Below are positions 25,853-34,805 of a DNA stretch of 64,000 nt, piece by piece; the first letter of the stretch is position 1, and the number at the start of each line of letters is the position of its first letter. Made by a program: the position numbers and the translations under genes. Source of the DNA: Paenibacillus lycopersici (GTDB lineage Bacteria; Bacillota; Bacilli; Paenibacillales; Paenibacillaceae); the NCBI RefSeq assembly GCF_010119935.1, contig NZ_CP048209.1:4467001-4531000 (forward strand), read 5' to 3'. The notes below the pieces were generated by a model. It saw nothing but the letters and a program-made list of their open reading frames with translations, did not search any database and was not told where the DNA came from.

Positions 25853-25881
25853 TTGACTGTATGGTTCAGGATTTGTATCAT
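25853..25881 (+). promoter_or_regulatory. Promoter of the merR-like gene
   Basis: TTGACT (25853-25858), a 17-nt spacer and TATCAT (25876-25881) lie 63 nt before the start of the MerR regulator. The spacer is the normal 17 nt, not the 19-20 nt of classic MerR-activated promoters. Confidence 0.6.
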
Positions 25882-25944
25882 AGTTATATAGGGTACTTAT
25901 CTTTTTGGTACATACCATGCTTTATAAGGAAAGAGGTGTTCTCA

Positions 25945-26385
25945 ATGTCTGATCAATGCCTATATCGGATCGGCGAATTATCCAAAGCGGCAGGCGTAAG
26001 TCCCCGCACAATCGACTTTTATACCTCCATCGGCCTAATCGAGCCCGAACGCCGCTCAGCCAAAAATTATCGTTTATACAGCGATGAAACCTTATCGCGT
26101 CTCAAACGTATCGTACAATTGAAGCAAGAAAAATTTTCGCTGGATGAGATCAAAGCAAGCTTGGCGGGCTGGAAGAAGGTTTCCTCGCAGGAGGAAGTGT
26201 CCGGACAGTTCATCGAGCTGGAGATCCATCTGGAGAAGCTGCAGCGCGAAGTGATGGCCATCGAGCCGGTTATTAGCCAATTGAAGCCTGGGCAGGCTAA
26301 ACAAGTATTCAAACGGTTGATCCCGCAGACGGCCGCTTGCGTCGAGGCCTTAATGCTGCTGCTGAACAAAGGCGGATTCATGTAG
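25945..26385 (+). CDS. MerR family transcriptional regulator
   Basis: This 146-residue regulator has the winged-helix N-terminus YRIGELSKAAGVSPRTIDFYTSIGLIEPERRSAKNYRLY (about 6-45) and a long dimerisation helix (about 75-120). There is no clear cysteine metal site at the C-terminus (the single CVEAL Cys is isolated), so an organic effector or a protein partner is more likely than a metal. AAAGAGG lies 8 nt before the ATG. It is followed 27 nt later by the zinc peptidase gene, so the two probably form one operon. Confidence 0.9.
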   Translation: MSDQCLYRIGELSKAAGVSPRTIDFYTSIGLIEPERRSAKNYRLYSDETLSRLKRIVQLKQEKFSLDEIKASLAGWKKVSSQEEVSGQFIELEIHLEKLQREVMAIEPVISQLKPGQAKQVFKRLIPQTAACVEALMLLLNKGGFM

Positions 26386-26412
26386 CATTCCATTTAAACG
26401 GAGGGAACCTGT

Positions 26413-27096
26413 ATGTTTTTTCACCCGATGGACTTCTTGATCATCATCGCTTTCGCGCTGTCGGTCTGGGCGCAATTCAGAGTCAAAGGCACATTCAATC
26501 GCTGGTCGGGCGTGCCGACGGCGAGCGGAATTACCGGCTATCAGGCCGCGCGGATGATGCTCGACCGGAACGGACTTCACGATATCCCGGTCGAGCCGGT
26601 ACCGGGTACGCTCTCCGACCATTACGACCCGATCCACCGCGTCGTCAGACTTTCGGAGCATGTGTACTACGAGAACTCGATTTCCGCCGTCTCCGTCGCC
26701 TGCCACGAGGTCGGACACGCAATCCAGCATAAAGTGCACTATCCGATGCTTGCGCTCCGCCACCGCATCTTCCCGGTCGTTAATTTCGCGTCGGGCGCGG
26801 CGCCGTTTCTGCTGATCGCCGGCTTTCTGTTCAATCTCTCCGGTCTCGTCGGTCTCGGCATTATCTTCTTCTCCTGCGCCGTCGCTTTCCAGCTCGTCAC
26901 GCTTCCGGTCGAATTCAACGCAAGCAGCCGCGCGCGCGACTTGATGGTTGCCGAAGGCTTCATCACGAACGACGAAGAGCGAGGAGTCGCCAAAGTATTG
27001 AACGCCGCCGCGCTGACCTATGTCGCCGCCGCGCTGATCTCGCTGCTTGAATTGATCAAGTACATTCTTATTTTCACCCAGCAGCAGCGCGATTAA
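26413..27096 (+). CDS. Membrane zinc metallopeptidase, YugP family
   Basis: This 227-residue integral membrane protein has the zinc motif HEVGH (about 98-102) between an N-terminal helix and three C-terminal helices. The conserved GVPTASGITGYQAARMML and DHYDPIHRVVRLSEHVYY segments define the YugP-like group, whose substrates are not known. GGAGG precedes the ATG. It follows the MerR gene and is closed by a strong terminator. Confidence 0.9.
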   Translation: MFFHPMDFLIIIAFALSVWAQFRVKGTFNRWSGVPTASGITGYQAARMMLDRNGLHDIPVEPVPGTLSDHYDPIHRVVRLSEHVYYENSISAVSVACHEVGHAIQHKVHYPMLALRHRIFPVVNFASGAAPFLLIAGFLFNLSGLVGLGIIFFSCAVAFQLVTLPVEFNASSRARDLMVAEGFITNDEERGVAKVLNAAALTYVAAALISLLELIKYILIFTQQQRD

Positions 27097-27124
27097 CGAA
27101 CGATCATAATTCCCGCAAGAGCAA

Positions 27125-27158
27125 GGGGCGAGCAGCTATAGCTGCTCGCCCCTTCGTT
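27125..27158 (+). terminator. Terminator of the merR-yugP transcript
   Basis: A perfect 12-bp stem (GGGGCGAGCAGC) with a TATA loop is followed by TTCGTTTC, 28 nt after the stop. Confidence 0.88.
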
Positions 27159-27255
27159 TCATTCCTTCCGATAGACCGGCCTTCCGGTGATCGTCGCATA
27201 ATCGAACGTCGACAGTCGATTGACCTCTACGGTTCAGCGATTGGCCTGACAAGCG

Positions 27256-27287
27256 CGAAGACCGGCCCACATAGGACCGGTCTTCGT
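27256..27287 (-). terminator. Hairpin after the chemoreceptor gene
   Basis: GAAGACCGG and its complement enclose a loop of about 10 nt, 33 nt beyond the chemoreceptor stop. There is no T-run on either strand, so termination here is uncertain. Confidence 0.35.
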
Positions 27288-27319
27288 GCAGTTATGCATG
27301 CGCCCATGCGCCGTTATAC

Positions 27320-29470
27320 TTACGTACGGAAACGGCTAAGCGTCTCCTTGAGCCCTGTCGATACCGTCTCCAGCTTATCCGACAACCGGACAAGCCCTTC
27401 GCTGATGTTCGTCTGCTCGTTGCTGAGCGACGCGACTTCCTGCGACGTCGCGGAGGATTCCTCGGCTACCGCGCTGACGTTGCCCATCGCTTCGGACAAT
27501 ACGACCTGCGAACGTTCCAGCGTACCGATCGAGGTTGTCACCGAGCCCAGGCGGCCGACGAACTCGCCCATTTGGCCTTGCACCGTCAAGAAAATTTGAT
27601 TCGCTTCTTTAACGGACTGGATCTGCTCCTGGAAGATCGGATACGCGTTCGACAGCACGTTGACCGTCTCGTCGATTTCCTTCTGGATCGCCTCCGTGAT
27701 TTGACCGACGACATCGATGGACTGACGGGATTGATCGGCAAGCTTGCGAATCTCGTCCGCGACGACCATGAAGCCTTTGCCGGCCGTACCGGCACGCGCC
27801 GCTTCGATCGTGGCGTTCAGCGACAGAATGTTCGTCTGCTTCGTGATATTGTTCAAGACATCCAAAATTTTGCGAATCGAACCGGTCGATTCCTTCAGCT
27901 TGTCGACCTTCTCGACCATGGAACGGGTCATTTCTTCGGTCAAGCCGGTCTTCTCGATAAGCGTGCCCATATATACCGTACCTTGCTGGCTTGCCTTCTC
28001 CATTTCGGATGCCGCAACGCCCATCTCCTGGTTCGCGCTGGTCACCTGCTGCATCTGCTGGCCAATCTCGCTCGTCAAGTCGCTGCCTTTCTCCGCTTCG
28101 ACCGCGAGGCTTGTAGCGCCATTGGCAATCTCTTCGGTAGCGACGGCAATTTCTTTGGCGGAGATCGCCGTTTTCTTCGAGGCGTCGGACAATTCTCCCG
28201 CCGTGACGAGCACGTCCTGCGCCGACTGGTTCGTCTGCGTCACAAGCACGGTTATTTGCGCCATCATCTGGTTGAAGCTTTGCGCCAATTGACCGATTTC
28301 GTCCTTCTTGTTGAGCGTCGAGCGAACCGTCAAATTGCCACGCTCGCCTTCGTTCATCAGGTTCCGCAGACGGACGAGCGGAATCGCGACCATGCGAATC
28401 ACGAGCAAGCCGATCCCGATGGCCAGCAAGGCCGCAATGCCGGCCATAATGTACGTGGCATTGCGAATTTGCTTCGCGTCTTTGACAAGCTCCTTCACCG
28501 GAACGGTGCCGAGCATATTCCAGCCCGTGGTTTCGAATTTATTGTACATCGCCAGCACTTCGTCTCCGTCCGAGTCGGAGGTCGTCATGGAGCCCGCGGA
28601 TTTCTTCAGCTGCTCTTCCGAAATCGCAATCGGCGACGGCTGGCCGAGCTGCGCTTCGTCGGAGCTGTAGATAACGTTGTTCTTCGCGTCCAGAATCAAC
28701 GCTTCGCTGCCCTCTCCCAGCTTCAAGTCATCCAATTGATTTCCGATTTCGTGCAGTTTGATTTCAACGAGCATAATGAAGTTGCCCTCGTTGTTAACCG
28801 TGTTCTTCATGACGCGGCCCATCGCGAACGTCGGCTCGGTGCCTTTGTCGCTGTAGCCTTTCGCCTTGGAAGGGAGCCACACCAGACGGCCTTGTCCATC
28901 GACGACGCTTTGGAACCAATCGGCTTTGCTCGCGTCTTCCGAGGTGATGTTCGTGCTGCCAATCGTCACGGCATTCGATTTGCCGTTGATCGGCAGGATT
29001 GCCGCGCCGACGATCGTCTGGTTGCCGAGAATGTACGACTGGATCGTGTCGCTCAGCTTCTTCATCAAGTCGAACTTGTCGTAATCGTCCGTCGCCTTAT
29101 GGTACGCGATCAGCATATCCTGGACGTTCTTGTCCAGCAGAATCTGCATGGAAAGAGCCTCGTAGTTCTTGAACATTAACTCCAGCTTACCGTTCGACTG
29201 GGCAAGCGCCACGGAGCTGGACTCCGCAACCTTGTCCTTGATGATGCTCTTCGAGGTCGAGTAGGAGAACAGGCCGACGCCAAGCACGCATATCAAGATC
29301 GCGCAAAAAATAATCAAGAACAGCATGAGTCCCACGGACTTGATCGGGTTCGTCAGCTTGACGTTCCTAATGCCTTTGACGGAGCTTTCATAAATGGATT
29401 TCATGTTACTGTTCGACTTGCCTTCGTTCGATAATTTCTTCGCGTTATCCTTCTTCAACTTGTTCTTCAT
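27320..29470 (-). CDS. Methyl-accepting chemotaxis protein
   Basis: This 716-residue chemoreceptor has a basic cytosolic tail of about 45 residues, TM1 (about 47-72), an extracellular dCache-type sensor (about 80-320), TM2 (about 325-348), HAMP and a long signalling helix bundle. The hairpin tip reads LSLNATIEAARAGTAGKGF, the CheA/CheW contact. It is transcribed alone. I start at 29470, with AGGTGG 9 nt upstream; the longer in-frame extension has no coding character. The ligand is unknown. Confidence 0.94.
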   Translation of the reverse strand: MKNKLKKDNAKKLSNEGKSNSNMKSIYESSVKGIRNVKLTNPIKSVGLMLFLIIFCAILICVLGVGLFSYSTSKSIIKDKVAESSSVALAQSNGKLELMFKNYEALSMQILLDKNVQDMLIAYHKATDDYDKFDLMKKLSDTIQSYILGNQTIVGAAILPINGKSNAVTIGSTNITSEDASKADWFQSVVDGQGRLVWLPSKAKGYSDKGTEPTFAMGRVMKNTVNNEGNFIMLVEIKLHEIGNQLDDLKLGEGSEALILDAKNNVIYSSDEAQLGQPSPIAISEEQLKKSAGSMTTSDSDGDEVLAMYNKFETTGWNMLGTVPVKELVKDAKQIRNATYIMAGIAALLAIGIGLLVIRMVAIPLVRLRNLMNEGERGNLTVRSTLNKKDEIGQLAQSFNQMMAQITVLVTQTNQSAQDVLVTAGELSDASKKTAISAKEIAVATEEIANGATSLAVEAEKGSDLTSEIGQQMQQVTSANQEMGVAASEMEKASQQGTVYMGTLIEKTGLTEEMTRSMVEKVDKLKESTGSIRKILDVLNNITKQTNILSLNATIEAARAGTAGKGFMVVADEIRKLADQSRQSIDVVGQITEAIQKEIDETVNVLSNAYPIFQEQIQSVKEANQIFLTVQGQMGEFVGRLGSVTTSIGTLERSQVVLSEAMGNVSAVAEESSATSQEVASLSNEQTNISEGLVRLSDKLETVSTGLKETLSRFRT

Positions 29471-29600
29471 CGCTTGACACCACCTGATTGTGTAATAGAT
29501 TCCTGTTTTCGGAATTCGGCTGATTGCGGTACGTGTCGGTAGCCTATGTACGAAGTCGCAGCACCAGTTCCATCGTTCCTTATTCGACGCAATATCCAAT

Positions 29601-29625
29601 TTATCGGAATGCGGAAATCGTTTTA
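29601..29625 (-). promoter_or_regulatory. Candidate sigma-D (motility) promoter for the chemoreceptor gene
   Basis: On the minus strand TAAA (29625-29622), a 13-nt spacer and TCCGATAA (29608-29601) resemble the sigma-D pattern TAAA-N15-GCCGATAT. The spacer is 2 nt short and two -10 positions differ. Confidence 0.35.
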
Positions 29626-29651
29626 TTAGCCTATGGAAGAAAAATTTTAAC

Positions 29652-29690
29652 AAAAAAAACATCCTGCCGAATGATCGACAAGGATGTTTC
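29652..29690 (-). terminator. Terminator of the trhP genes
   Basis: On the minus strand AACATCCT and AGGATGTT enclose a loop of about 15 nt and are followed by TTTTTT, 14 nt after the trhP2 stop. Confidence 0.82.
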
Positions 29691-29703
29691 TAGGTCTATT
29701 GCA

Positions 29704-30957
29704 TTATCGAATGCGTTTGCGCATCATGTCCATCGGCTTAACCGGGGCATTCACGCGCATGACGATATGCTGCAGCGGATGTCTCGCGGCATCGAGCGCA
29801 TTGCCGTCCGTATCGGCGAGATCGCCGACCGTCTGTTTGAAGAACGTACCGTGCGGGCCGAAGAACTCGATTTCCTGGCCGGGTTTGAAATGGTTGCGCT
29901 GCTGGATGACGGCCGTGCCCGCGGCTTCATCGTACGAGAGCACGACGCCGGCAAAATCATAAGGCGCCGCTTTGTCTTCCGGCTGGTAAATATGATCTTC
30001 CGCGCCCGGAGTATCGTAGAAGAACCCCGTGTTGAGCGGCCGGTTGGCGGCTTTCCGAATATCGTCGAGCCATACCTGCTTCAGCTCGTAATGCTCCGGA
30101 TCGGCCATGTACGAATCGATCGCCTGGCGATACGCATTGACGACCGTCGCCACGTAGTGAAGGCTCTTCATGCGCCCTTCGATCTTGAAGCTGTCGACGC
30201 CGACTTCGATCAAATCCGGGATATGCTCCAGCATGCATAGGTCTTTGGAGCCCATCGTGAACTGATCGGCGTCCATGCCGACCATCTGCAGATCGTCTTC
30301 GTAGATGTCGTATTTCCATCTGCAGGACTGGCAGCAGCCGCCCCGGTTGGAATCGCGGTCCGTAAAGTGGTTGGACAGCACGCAGCGTCCGGAGAACGAC
30401 GAACACATGGCGCCGTGGATGAACGCCTCGATCTCGATATCGACATGCGCCTTGATTTCCGCGATCTCTTCGAGGCTCGCTTCGCGCGCCAGAACGACGC
30501 GCGGCAGTCCCTCGTCCTTCCAGAATTTCACGGCTTGCCAGTTCAACGTCGACTGCTGCGTGCTCAGGTGCACTTCGAGCTTCGGCGCAACGCGCTGCGC
30601 GGTTTCGATAATGATCGGGTCGGCCGCGATAATGGCGGCGATGCCTGCCCGTTCAAGCTCTTGCAGATAGGTTTCCAAGCCGTCGATGTCTTCGTTATGG
30701 GCGTATATATTCGTAGCGACGAACACCTTGGCGCCGTAGCGCGCGGCGAATTCGACGCCTTCCTTCATTTCTTCGAAACTGAAATTGTCGGCGTTCGAGC
30801 GAAGTCCGTACTTCTGTCCGCCGATATAGACCGCGTCCGCACCGTAATGAACGGCGAATTTCAATTTCTCCAGGTTGCCTGCCGGAGCAAGCAGTTCCGG
30901 CTTATCCAACCGGTTTCGTTTGCCCTTCAATCGAGGGGCGGATTGCGTTGTCACCAT
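29704..30957 (-). CDS. trhP2: U32 family tRNA hydroxylation protein TrhP2 (YrrO-like)
   Basis: This 417-residue protein belongs to peptidase family U32, whose YrrN/YrrO pair in Bacillus subtilis is needed for prephenate-dependent 5-hydroxylation of U34 in tRNA. The U32 signature is clear: IEAFIHGAMC and SGRCVLSN followed by NRGGCCQSCRW (about 175-205), with four cysteines suited to an Fe-S cluster. The N-terminal TIM barrel begins KPELLAPAGNLEKL. I start at 30957, where GGAGG lies 5 nt upstream. It follows the trhP1 gene in the mltG operon direction. Confidence 0.92.
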   Translation of the reverse strand: MVTTQSAPRLKGKRNRLDKPELLAPAGNLEKLKFAVHYGADAVYIGGQKYGLRSNADNFSFEEMKEGVEFAARYGAKVFVATNIYAHNEDIDGLETYLQELERAGIAAIIAADPIIIETAQRVAPKLEVHLSTQQSTLNWQAVKFWKDEGLPRVVLAREASLEEIAEIKAHVDIEIEAFIHGAMCSSFSGRCVLSNHFTDRDSNRGGCCQSCRWKYDIYEDDLQMVGMDADQFTMGSKDLCMLEHIPDLIEVGVDSFKIEGRMKSLHYVATVVNAYRQAIDSYMADPEHYELKQVWLDDIRKAANRPLNTGFFYDTPGAEDHIYQPEDKAAPYDFAGVVLSYDEAAGTAVIQQRNHFKPGQEIEFFGPHGTFFKQTVGDLADTDGNALDAARHPLQHIVMRVNAPVKPMDMMRKRIR

Positions 30958-31092
30958 TCTCACCTCCAAAACATACATGGGCAGCTCGCAGGCCCGGGCA
31001 GCCGCACGTACGCAGACCCGGGCGGCGAACGAAGCTCGCGGCCGAGGTCAGCATAGCCGACGGCCAGGGCAACTTATGCAATTGATCTGCCC

Positions 31093-32037
31093 TTAATACA
31101 CTTGTTCTTTATAGAAAAACCCATAGGACAGCTCCCGGCCCGGATCCTGCAGCGCTTGGATGGATTCGAGCCACGCTTCGTTGAACGCATAGCCTTCCGG
31201 GTCCGCCATGTACGCGTCGATCGCCGCGCGATACGCGCGCACGACGGTTTCGTTGTATGTTATCGATTTTAGCAGGCCTTCAATCCGAAAGCTATCGATA
31301 TTAACTTCCATCAGCTCATGCAGGTTCTCAAGCATGCACAGATCGTCGGAGCTCATGATATGGGTTCCGTTCGCGTCTTCATAGATCGGGAATCGCTCGC
31401 CCGGACGCTCCGCCTCCACGAGGTACAAGCCGTCCTCGCGCTTGCCGTGCACCGGCACGTTCTCCTCGGCGCCATCCTTGTTCTGATGGACGAAATAATT
31501 GTGCACGAGCGGACGCTTGGAATGATATATATTCGTCATGCCGTGCACCTGCACTTGAACGGCAAGCGGCGTGTTCTGTTTCACGCCGATGATCTGGTCC
31601 ATGTTCAATTCCCGCGCGAGCACGACCCTGGAAGCGCCGCGGCGTCCCCAGTAATTGGCCGTCGCGTAATTCGTCGACGTCATCTCGGCGTTCCAGTGCA
31701 GCTTCATATCCGGCGCGGCCTCGCGCGCCGCCATAAGCACGGCGGGATCGCCGAATACGACCGCATCGACGCCGGCATCGGCCAGCGCCCGAAGATATTC
31801 CGGGAGCGTGTCGACCGTTGCATTATCCATCATGTTGTTGACCGCTGCGTAGACGGAAACGCGATGCGCGTGAGCCAGCTTGACGGCCGCCGCGATTCCG
31901 GCGATGTCGAAATCCCCGGGAAGCCGCATGCCGTAACGCGCTTCGCCAATAACGAACGCATCCGCGCCCGCTTCAATTAGCCGCTCCATGTCGGCGAGAG
32001 AAGCTGCATCGATGAGCAGCTCCGGCTTTGTTGCCAT
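31093..32037 (-). CDS. trhP1: U32 family tRNA hydroxylation protein TrhP1 (YrrN-like)
   Basis: This 314-residue U32-like TIM barrel is the partner of the protein encoded just downstream. In place of the cysteine-rich U32 signature it has VQVHGMTNIYHSKRPLVHNYF, as in YrrN, so it lacks the Fe-S ligands of its partner. The ATG at 32037 has GGAGG 8 nt upstream; a TTG six bases earlier is too close to the site. The gap to trhP2 is 135 nt with no terminator. Confidence 0.9.
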   Translation of the reverse strand: MATKPELLIDAASLADMERLIEAGADAFVIGEARYGMRLPGDFDIAGIAAAVKLAHAHRVSVYAAVNNMMDNATVDTLPEYLRALADAGVDAVVFGDPAVLMAAREAAPDMKLHWNAEMTSTNYATANYWGRRGASRVVLARELNMDQIIGVKQNTPLAVQVQVHGMTNIYHSKRPLVHNYFVHQNKDGAEENVPVHGKREDGLYLVEAERPGERFPIYEDANGTHIMSSDDLCMLENLHELMEVNIDSFRIEGLLKSITYNETVVRAYRAAIDAYMADPEGYAFNEAWLESIQALQDPGRELSYGFFYKEQVY

Positions 32038-32121
32038 TTGCAAATCCTCCTAAACGTTACTTGAACGAAGCCTGCGGCCGGTTCGCGTGCCAAGACAGCA
32101 AACCGGCTTCGCATGCATCAT

Positions 32122-33252
32122 CTATGGCGTCGCCATTTGATTGCTCTTCGCGATGTTCTGATTATGCTGCTTGAGCGTTTCCGCGAACAAATGCTTCTGA
32201 CTGCCGTCTTTCTTCGTGACGTAGTAATAATAATCCGTCTTGGCCGGGAACAGCGCCGCTTCGATCGACTTCAAGCTCGGCGAAGCGATCGGCCCCGGCG
32301 GAAGACCCTTGATCTTGTACGTGTTGTACGGACTATCGACCTGCAGGTCCGCTTCCATCAGATGCTCCTTCTGCTTGTCGAGCAAATACTGCACGGTCGC
32401 GTCGATTTGCAGCGGCATCCCCTTCTTCAGCCGGTTATAAATAATCCCGGCAACGATCGGCCGCTCCTCGTCGACGACGACTTCCCGCTCGACTAACGAG
32501 GCGATCGTCAGCATTTGATGGAAATTAACGCCGTTCTCGGCAAGCGCATCATCCCAATTCTCCGGCAGGCTGTCCAGCTTGCGGTCCGTCTCCTGCAGCA
32601 TCCGGTCGATGATCGCCTCCGGCTTGCTGTCCTTGGGCAGCTCGTACGTCTCGGGGAACATATAGCCTTCCAGCCGATGACGCAGCTTGCCGTCCTTCGG
32701 CACGTTCTTCGCGGCATCCGCATCCGGCCACGCCTGATCCTTGTCGGCGGCCGCAATGAAGCCCGCTTTGTCGTCGTATCCGGCCTCGGCCAGCTTGTCC
32801 GCGATTTGCTCCACCGTGAACCCTTCCGGAATCGTGAAGCGAATCGTCTCCGCCGGCAGAATTTCGCCGGCGTTCAATTTGTCGATAATCTCCTGCTTGT
32901 TCATGCCCGGATGAAGCTCGTAGACGCCGGCTTGGAATCGCGGCCCTTCGTTCTTGTAGCGCAAATAATATTTGAACAGGAACGCATTGCGAATGATGCC
33001 ATGGTCTTCAAGCACCTCCGCGAACGCCAGGGGCGAAGAGCCTTTCTTCAGCTCGACCTGCACCGTATCGCCTGAGGATGTCGGCCGAAGTCCGTTCCAA
33101 ATATACAGATAAGTGCCGCCTACGATGAGGATCATCAGGCTTAAGAGCGATGTTATGACCCAGAACGTAATTCGCGCTTTTGACGGCCCGACTGGGCGCA
33201 TGTCTTCGTTTGCCGGCCAGTCGTTATCCGGCCGGTGCTTTGATGGACTCAA
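32122..33252 (-). CDS. mltG: Endolytic murein transglycosylase MltG
   Basis: This 376-residue enzyme cuts nascent glycan strands at the membrane and sets their length. One membrane segment (about 32-55) is followed by a LysM-like subdomain and the YceG catalytic domain. The catalytic Glu lies in LTIASLVEREVVVDEERPIVAGIIYNRL, and the LQIDATVQYLL and SPYNTYKIKGLPPGPI motifs are intact. The start is TTG with GGGG 8 nt upstream. Its position between DUF1292 genes and the U32 pair matches YrrL of Bacillus. Confidence 0.95.
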   Translation of the reverse strand: MSPSKHRPDNDWPANEDMRPVGPSKARITFWVITSLLSLMILIVGGTYLYIWNGLRPTSSGDTVQVELKKGSSPLAFAEVLEDHGIIRNAFLFKYYLRYKNEGPRFQAGVYELHPGMNKQEIIDKLNAGEILPAETIRFTIPEGFTVEQIADKLAEAGYDDKAGFIAAADKDQAWPDADAAKNVPKDGKLRHRLEGYMFPETYELPKDSKPEAIIDRMLQETDRKLDSLPENWDDALAENGVNFHQMLTIASLVEREVVVDEERPIVAGIIYNRLKKGMPLQIDATVQYLLDKQKEHLMEADLQVDSPYNTYKIKGLPPGPIASPSLKSIEAALFPAKTDYYYYVTKKDGSQKHLFAETLKQHNQNIAKSNQMATP

Positions 33253-33284
33253 GCAACGATCCCCCGTTTCTATTGTCAGCGCGG

Positions 33285-33309
33285 AAAAGGGGCGGTCAGC
33301 GCCGCCCCC
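33285..33309 (-). terminator. Terminator between DUF1292 gene and mltG
   Basis: On the minus strand GGGGCGGC and its complement enclose a short loop and are followed by TTTT. It lies 37 nt after the second DUF1292 gene. Confidence 0.7.
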
Positions 33310-33345
33310 ATCCGTTCGTTTCTATTTGACGATCAGGCATCGCCA

Positions 33346-33645
33346 TTAAGGCTGGTCGTCGCCTTCGAACATCAGATCGTCGTAAGCTTCCGCGACGTCT
33401 TCCCATTCCTCGTCATCCTCGATGGACTCCAGCTCCGGCTCGGAACCGTCGTTCATGACGATGCGGAAGAACGCGATTTCGTCTTCCTTCTGCATGCTTT
33501 GCGATTGCAAGCCTGCATAGGCGCGGTCGCCCAGCTGAAACTCGGCAACGATTTGAAACGGTTCCGTCTCGCCCGCATCGCCGATCAAGTCAACTTCCGT
33601 CCCGTAAATAGGGCTCAGCACGGAAATCCGTTTTACTTCGGACAA
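33346..33645 (-). CDS. DUF1292 protein (YrzB-like), second copy
   Basis: This 99-residue acidic beta-rich protein reads SPIYGTEVDLIGDAGETEPFQIVAEFQLGDRAYAGL, then EIAFFRIVMNDGSEPELESIEDDEEWEDVAEAYDDLM, the DUF1292 pattern. It starts with TTG (AGGAG 9 nt upstream). It is a diverged tandem paralogue of the gene just upstream. The family has no known function but is always close to ruvX and alaS. Confidence 0.9.
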   Translation of the reverse strand: MSEVKRISVLSPIYGTEVDLIGDAGETEPFQIVAEFQLGDRAYAGLQSQSMQKEDEIAFFRIVMNDGSEPELESIEDDEEWEDVAEAYDDLMFEGDDQP

Positions 33646-33723
33646 GATACAGATCTCCTTTCAACGAACGCCGGCCGGCGGCAGCCACATCCGAAGCTCC
33701 TGCTCCGATGCGAGCCGATCCGA

Positions 33724-34035
33724 TTAGTCGTTGTCGTCAATTTCCGCAAGCAGCGTATTAAAGGTCTCTTCGACCATATTCCATTCTTCTTCGTCTTCGA
33801 TCGTGTACAGCTTCAGATCGTCGCCGTCTTCCTCGTAGCGGAACGCGTACACCTCATCCGCTTCTTCGTCCTGCTCGTCTTCGGCATCGACATTCAGCGG
33901 AACGACCATCATATATTTCTGATCGGAGCCGTCAACCTCGAACTTCATGACTACCTCGAACTCTTCCTCGTTGCCTTCTTCATCCGGAATATAGATGATT
34001 TCCGGCTCTTCGTTCTGCATGTTGTCGTTTGCCAT
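33724..34035 (-). CDS. DUF1292 protein (YrzB-like), first copy
   Basis: This 103-residue, very acidic protein has EIIYIPDEEGNEEEFEVVMKFEVDGSDQKYMMVVP and an EDGDDLKLYTIEDEEEW segment, both DUF1292 landmarks. It starts 8 nt after the ruvX stop with AGGTGAGG in between, so it is coupled to ruvX. The second copy follows 78 nt later. Confidence 0.92.
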   Translation of the reverse strand: MANDNMQNEEPEIIYIPDEEGNEEEFEVVMKFEVDGSDQKYMMVVPLNVDAEDEQDEEADEVYAFRYEEDGDDLKLYTIEDEEEWNMVEETFNTLLAEIDDND

Positions 34036-34043
34036 CGTAACCC

Positions 34044-34460
34044 TCACCTTTTCGTTTTAGAATCGAGATAATTTTGCAAAATGAGCGTCGCCGCCATTTT
34101 GTCCACCACTAACTTTCGCTTCTTTCGGCTGACATCCGCTTCAATCAGCGTTCGTTCTGCGGCAACGGTCGTCAGCCGTTCGTCCCAAAGGTGTACGGGT
34201 ACATTTAGCTTTTGCTGTAAATGTTGAGCGAATGCGATGCAAATTTCGCCACGCGGACCGATGGTGCCATTCATGTTCTTCGGTAATCCGACAACGATCT
34301 CCGATACTTCATGTTCCTGCATGAGCTTCGCGATGTCCTCGTCCTCGCTGTTATCGCGGCGCTTCGCGACAACGCCGACGCCCTGCGCGGTCCAGCCGAA
34401 TGCATCACTGACGGCAACGCCGATCCTGCGGTCGCCGTAATCCAAACCCATTAGACGCAT
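34044..34460 (-). CDS. ruvX: Pre-16S rRNA nuclease / YqgF-type resolvase-like protein
   Basis: This 138-residue RNase H-fold protein has MGLDYGDRRIGVAVSD at the start, then VVGLPKNMNGTIGPRG and LWDERLTTVAAERTLIEADVSRKKRKLVVDKMAA, which carry the conserved acidic residues. YqgF enzymes process the 5' end of 16S rRNA. It lies between ireB and DUF1292 genes, the conserved Firmicute order. Confidence 0.95.
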   Translation of the reverse strand: MRLMGLDYGDRRIGVAVSDAFGWTAQGVGVVAKRRDNSEDEDIAKLMQEHEVSEIVVGLPKNMNGTIGPRGEICIAFAQHLQQKLNVPVHLWDERLTTVAAERTLIEADVSRKKRKLVVDKMAATLILQNYLDSKTKR

Positions 34461-34492
34461 GCGACGGGAACCTCATTTCTTCCTGTAGTCGA

Positions 34493-34756
34493 TCATGATT
34501 TGCTGTGCTGGCTTAGGTATGAGCGCACCAGCTCTTCAATCAATTCATCGCGCTCTTTCCTGCGAATCAAGCTGCGCGCATTGTTATGCCGCGGAATGTA
34601 AGCAGGATCTCCGGACAACAAATAACCGACAATTTGATTGATGGGATTGTAATCCTTCTCAAGCAGCGCATCGTAGACGGAGAGCATGATTTCCTTCGAA
34701 GAGGCTTCCCCTTCGGCTTTCACGTCGAATTTCATTGTCTTGTCCATTGAATTCAT
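34493..34756 (-). CDS. IreB family regulatory phosphoprotein (YrzL-like)
   Basis: This 87-residue protein begins MNSMDKTMKFDV and continues YDALLEKDYNPINQIVGYLLSGDPAYIPRHNNARSLIR, the near-invariant DUF965/IreB core. In Enterococcus IreB is phosphorylated on N-terminal Thr residues by the PASTA kinase IreK; a Thr is present at position 7. I start at 34756 (GAGG 8 nt upstream). It follows alaS and precedes ruvX. Confidence 0.93.
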   Translation of the reverse strand: MNSMDKTMKFDVKAEGEASSKEIMLSVYDALLEKDYNPINQIVGYLLSGDPAYIPRHNNARSLIRRKERDELIEELVRSYLSQHSKS

Positions 34757-34805
34757 CGCCAGCACCTCACTTTCCAAGTCGCTTGACAGCCAATTTATGT
34801 CTCTA

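Noticed and set aside
27241..27290. Strong terminator for the chemoreceptor gene
   Set aside because: The hairpin is good but lacks a T-run on either strand, so it is listed only at low confidence.
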